From Pseudoips prasinana (lineage: Eukaryota; Arthropoda; Insecta; Lepidoptera; Nolidae): 64,000 nt of DNA. The notes beneath the pieces were generated by a model. That model searched no databases and had not been told where the DNA came from. It saw only the letters and a program-made list of their open reading frames with translations. Positions 61,479-64,000 of the stretch are shown here, in pieces. Made by a program: the position numbers and the translations under genes. How positions within the stretch are numbered: position 1 is the first letter of the stretch; the number at the start of each line of letters is the position of its first letter. The DNA lies in assembly GCA_951640165.1 (NCBI GenBank), contig OX621249.1, positions 7,987,001-8,051,000 on the forward strand. The letters are read 5' to 3'.

Positions 61479-63813
61479 CTACGGTGTTTTTTTCGTATTC
61501 ATTCGTTTAATCCTACCGCATTCATTGCAATAGTCGCCGTACATGGTACAATCCTCATGTAGCCATTTTTTACACATTAAACATTGTATCCAATCTGCAG
61601 TTGATTTGGTCTTTTTATATGCTTCAAAGCATTCTTTGCATTCCCAATCCTTGTATGCCTCTGACTCAGATTCATCCGAATTATTTGAGATCGATATTTC
61701 ATCACTCGACTCCTTGTATTCCATTCGTCTTTTCTTATTATTTTTTGCTGGAACTTTACTCTGAATCTTGGCTTGAGATCTCTGTTTTTTTTATGCAGAT
61801 CAATTTCACCTGCTCTCGCCTGGTCGATATCTGAATCAGATTCATCAGAAATATCCGAGATGGTCATTTCATCACTAGATTCTCTAATGCCTTTTCTTTT
61901 CTTAATACATTTGGCTGGAATCTTCTTTGGAAACTTGACTGCAGTTCGTAACACTTTCTTCTGTACATCAGCTTTAGCTGTTCGACATTTATTTTTACAA
62001 CGTATTCCTGGAGTAGCTTTACCTTTAACTTTAGATTTCTTCAAATCAAATCAATTTATTAATTGCAAACACAGGTACATTATTACATTTCTTCGCTTCA
62101 ATATTTTCTTTAGTGTTTAAAATTGCAGCTGATTGTTTTCCTCTCTTATGAAATGGAACCGGAACAATTGGCACCGGCGAAGATTCTTGCAAATATTTGC
62201 TTGGTGTTTCTAGTTCCTCAATGTTTATAATGTTATTATTCTGTGAAAGAATTAGAAAATCTTCTATCTGGTCAATCCGTATTACAAGGAGAAACGTTGG
62301 ATAGATTTAGACCGACTCCCAGAGCTTGTACATTGGATGGACCTGGTTCCTGCTCAAGAGCTTCTTCATTTCTATAAAAAATATCCATATAATTAGGAGT
62401 AACGTTAGAAAGAACTCGATCAACTACAGGACTTGATCTATTAGATGAAACTTGTTCCAGTTCTGGTGCATCATTTTTACCTGCATTGTCTTCTATAGGC
62501 CTTTGATTACTCAAAAAAATGTCAGATATTGCAAAAAAAGCTCTCTGGAACTGCAGAGGGATTGAAAGGGTAAATACCACAAGCCCTAAATCCCGAAATC
62601 GCATTAGAACTTGTGGCTGCTCGGGTCCACGCATTCCCAATAAGTTTTCCTGCAACTAATCGATTAATCTTTCGTTCCTTGTATGACACTACCCAATTTC
62701 GTGTTTCAGCAGCAAAGAATGTTTTAAAAGGCTTAAAAAAACTGCGATCCAGTGGTTGCAGCGCTTGAGTGGTGTGGCTGGGTAGGCAAAATAAAATTAT
62801 CTCATTTTCTTCGGCAGTTTGAAGCATATCTATTGCATTCGTGTGAGAAGAATGGCCATCCAGAATCAAAATAATCTTTCCTATTGGTTTTTTAGGTACA
62901 AGATGTTCTTTCAGCTACTTGTGAAATAATTCAGCATTCACGTACGCGGATTTTCTATTAATATAGACTTCTGATCCAGGTGGGAGCCCATCCTGAAATT
63001 CTAGTTTCTTGTTTACTCCTTTGATGATGACTGCTGGGGGAAGAAAGTTCCCTACAGCATTGCAGCATGCTACTACCGATTAAGTTTCACCTTTTTCACC
63101 AGAAGTTATAGAATGGACTACTCTTGCGCCTCTTGTAGCAATGACTTTACCAGTAGAGTTATTTAACTGGACACCTGTTTCATCTACATTGTAAATCCTA
63201 TCCGGTTTATCCAGTAAGTCATGCTCTGTCATTACTTTAAGCAGTAGTTCAAACATTTTGTTAACTTCATCTCGATTAAATCCCTGTGCTCTTGCAACTA
63301 ATAAGCCTTCTGCCTGACGAATACTTAACTCTTTATTACGTTCTAAAAATGATCTTAACCAATGCGGCCCAGCCTTTCGAGTCTCCTTATTAAAATTGGT
63401 TTCTTTACCCAGTTTTTCAGCAAACTCGAAAGCTAATCTTCGAATCATGTCCCGGGTTGGAGGGAAACCAGCTTTTTCTAATTTCTGTATATGACTCACC
63501 AAACGTTTTTCGTTTACAAAATCAACAAGTGGGTGTTTTCCTATAAAAAAAAAAAAATGTTAGGAATAATACGATTTTTATTTACTTAACAAGAACTTAG
63601 GTCATACAACTTTATTACCTAATGTCAGTTTTTCCGTATTTTTGTTAGCGTATCTTCGCCTCAATGTTCTTGAGGGAATCCCATATCTACGAGATATTTC
63701 GTTAATTCCTAGAATGCCTCTCGAAATTTCGTCTATTGCAGCTATTAATGCCTCTTGCGTCCATTCAGCTCGTGGACGAACTCAAACTTTTCTAATATAT
63801 TTGCAAGGCATTT
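61479..63813 (-). pseudogene. Tigger-like DDE transposase with PHD-like C-terminus
   Basis: An upstream exon ends at 63986 before donor GTAAG; intron 63985-63814 ends TTTTCTTTTCAG. Exon 63813-63619 starts near MPCKYIRKV and holds a helix-turn-helix (EWTQEALIAAIDEISRGI, RRYGIPSRTLRRRY). Intron 63618-63541 has GTAATA...TTTTATAG. The last exon has a CENP-B-type part (VSHIQKLEKAGFPPTRDMI, HWLRSFLERN) and the DDE domain: NVDETGV (~63195), LILDGHSSH (~62865) and LQPLDRSFFKPFK (~62755). The C-terminus has two acidic ESSDE blocks and a finger CKECF...WIQCLMCKKWLHEDC...YCNEC (PHD-like C4HC3 spacing). Lesions: TGA after IRKV, TAA after GEKGET, TAG in FHK-LKEH, frameshifts near 62540, 62275 and 61730, and a 44-bp retroposon at 62043. 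It is inactive; the catalytic Asp residues themselves are retained. Confidence 0.8.
62043..62086 (-). mobile_element. 44-bp LINE tail inserted in the transposase
   Basis: ATTTCTTC at 62035-62042 is repeated at 62087-62094, and the 44 bp between start AAATCAAATCAATTTATTAA and read, reversed, as a (GATTT)2-ended 3' tail. Removing insert and one duplication restores an unbroken frame from IEAKK into SKVKGKAT. Confidence 0.8.
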
Positions 63814-64000
63814 CTGAAAAGAAAAAATGGGAACATGATATGCAAACATCAACTTAATCCATAGGGGATAGATGCCCCTAAGGGCATAAAATAAAACAAT
63901 CCCTTTTAAAAAATGACAAAATGTTACACTGACGGTAATATTTAAACTATACACTTGCAAATAATAATAAAATAATATAACTTACCTTTGGAAATGAAAA

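Larger units (their letters stand above)
60981..64000 (-). mobile_element. Pogo/Tigger-like DNA transposon, runs off the right edge
   Basis: One end is at 60981 (GGGTAAAAGTGGGATAGTTG CCCC) directly after TA at 60979-60980, the expected target. Subterminal words GGATAGTTGCCC and TAGATGCCCC recur at 61190-61230 and again reversed at 63865-63885 near the other side. The element contains an intron-bearing transposase in minus orientation. The far end and the first exon lie beyond the window. Confidence 0.75.

Overview
The window looks like a stretch of an insect nuclear genome, most likely a moth or butterfly (Lepidoptera). It is AT-rich and almost entirely repeats. It carries RTE-type LINEs ending in (ATG)n, a CR1/Jockey-group LINE, an R1-clade LINE 3' end, several tRNA-derived SINE families, Helitron ends of the ...GCGGGGCACAGCTAG type and TA-flanked MITEs. 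I see no convincing host gene, so this is probably intergenic or deep intronic DNA. All family names come from motif recognition by eye; no database search was run.

Layout. 1-10 kb: LINE 3' ends, a 5S-rRNA-derived SINE inside a LINE tail, a TIR element with a tiny acidic ORF, TA-flanked MITEs, SINEs and a Helitron that split a SINE. 10-14 kb: a 5'-truncated RTE, then an R1-clade LINE 3' end inserted in an older repeat with a perfect 17-bp target-site duplication (TSD). 14-17 kb: perfect hairpins and a 1,459-bp TIR transposon with an 8-bp TSD and a spliced THAP-domain ORF, interpreted as a P-superfamily element. 17-36 kb: SINEs, RTE tails, LINE remnants, inverted repeats and an 81-bp tandem array. 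36-38 kb: a TTA-flanked MITE and a second short Helitron. 41.06-45.69 kb: a large fold-back structure of two ~1-kb inverted arms, each holding a 5S SINE, one arm split by a 2.29-kb Helitron. 45.7-49 kb: a nearly complete CR1/Jockey-group LINE with one stop and one frameshift. 52.6-54.8 kb: an RTE copy with a 5' inversion (twin-priming pattern) nested in an older RTE copy with an 11-bp TSD. 54.9-58.2 kb: more LINE tails, SINEs and a MITE. 58.6-60 kb: unrecognised degraded coding remnant. 60.98 kb to the right edge: a pogo/Tigger-like DDE transposon with introns and a C-terminal PHD-like finger, decayed by several stops and frameshifts.

Nothing here forms a pathway. The interest is stratigraphy: many insertions are nested with visible TSDs or with an intact empty site elsewhere in the window, so element ends and relative ages can be read directly. 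SINE-A, SINE-B and SINE-C, repeat D, repeat E, tail-A, RTE1 and RTE2 are working names used only in this annotation.
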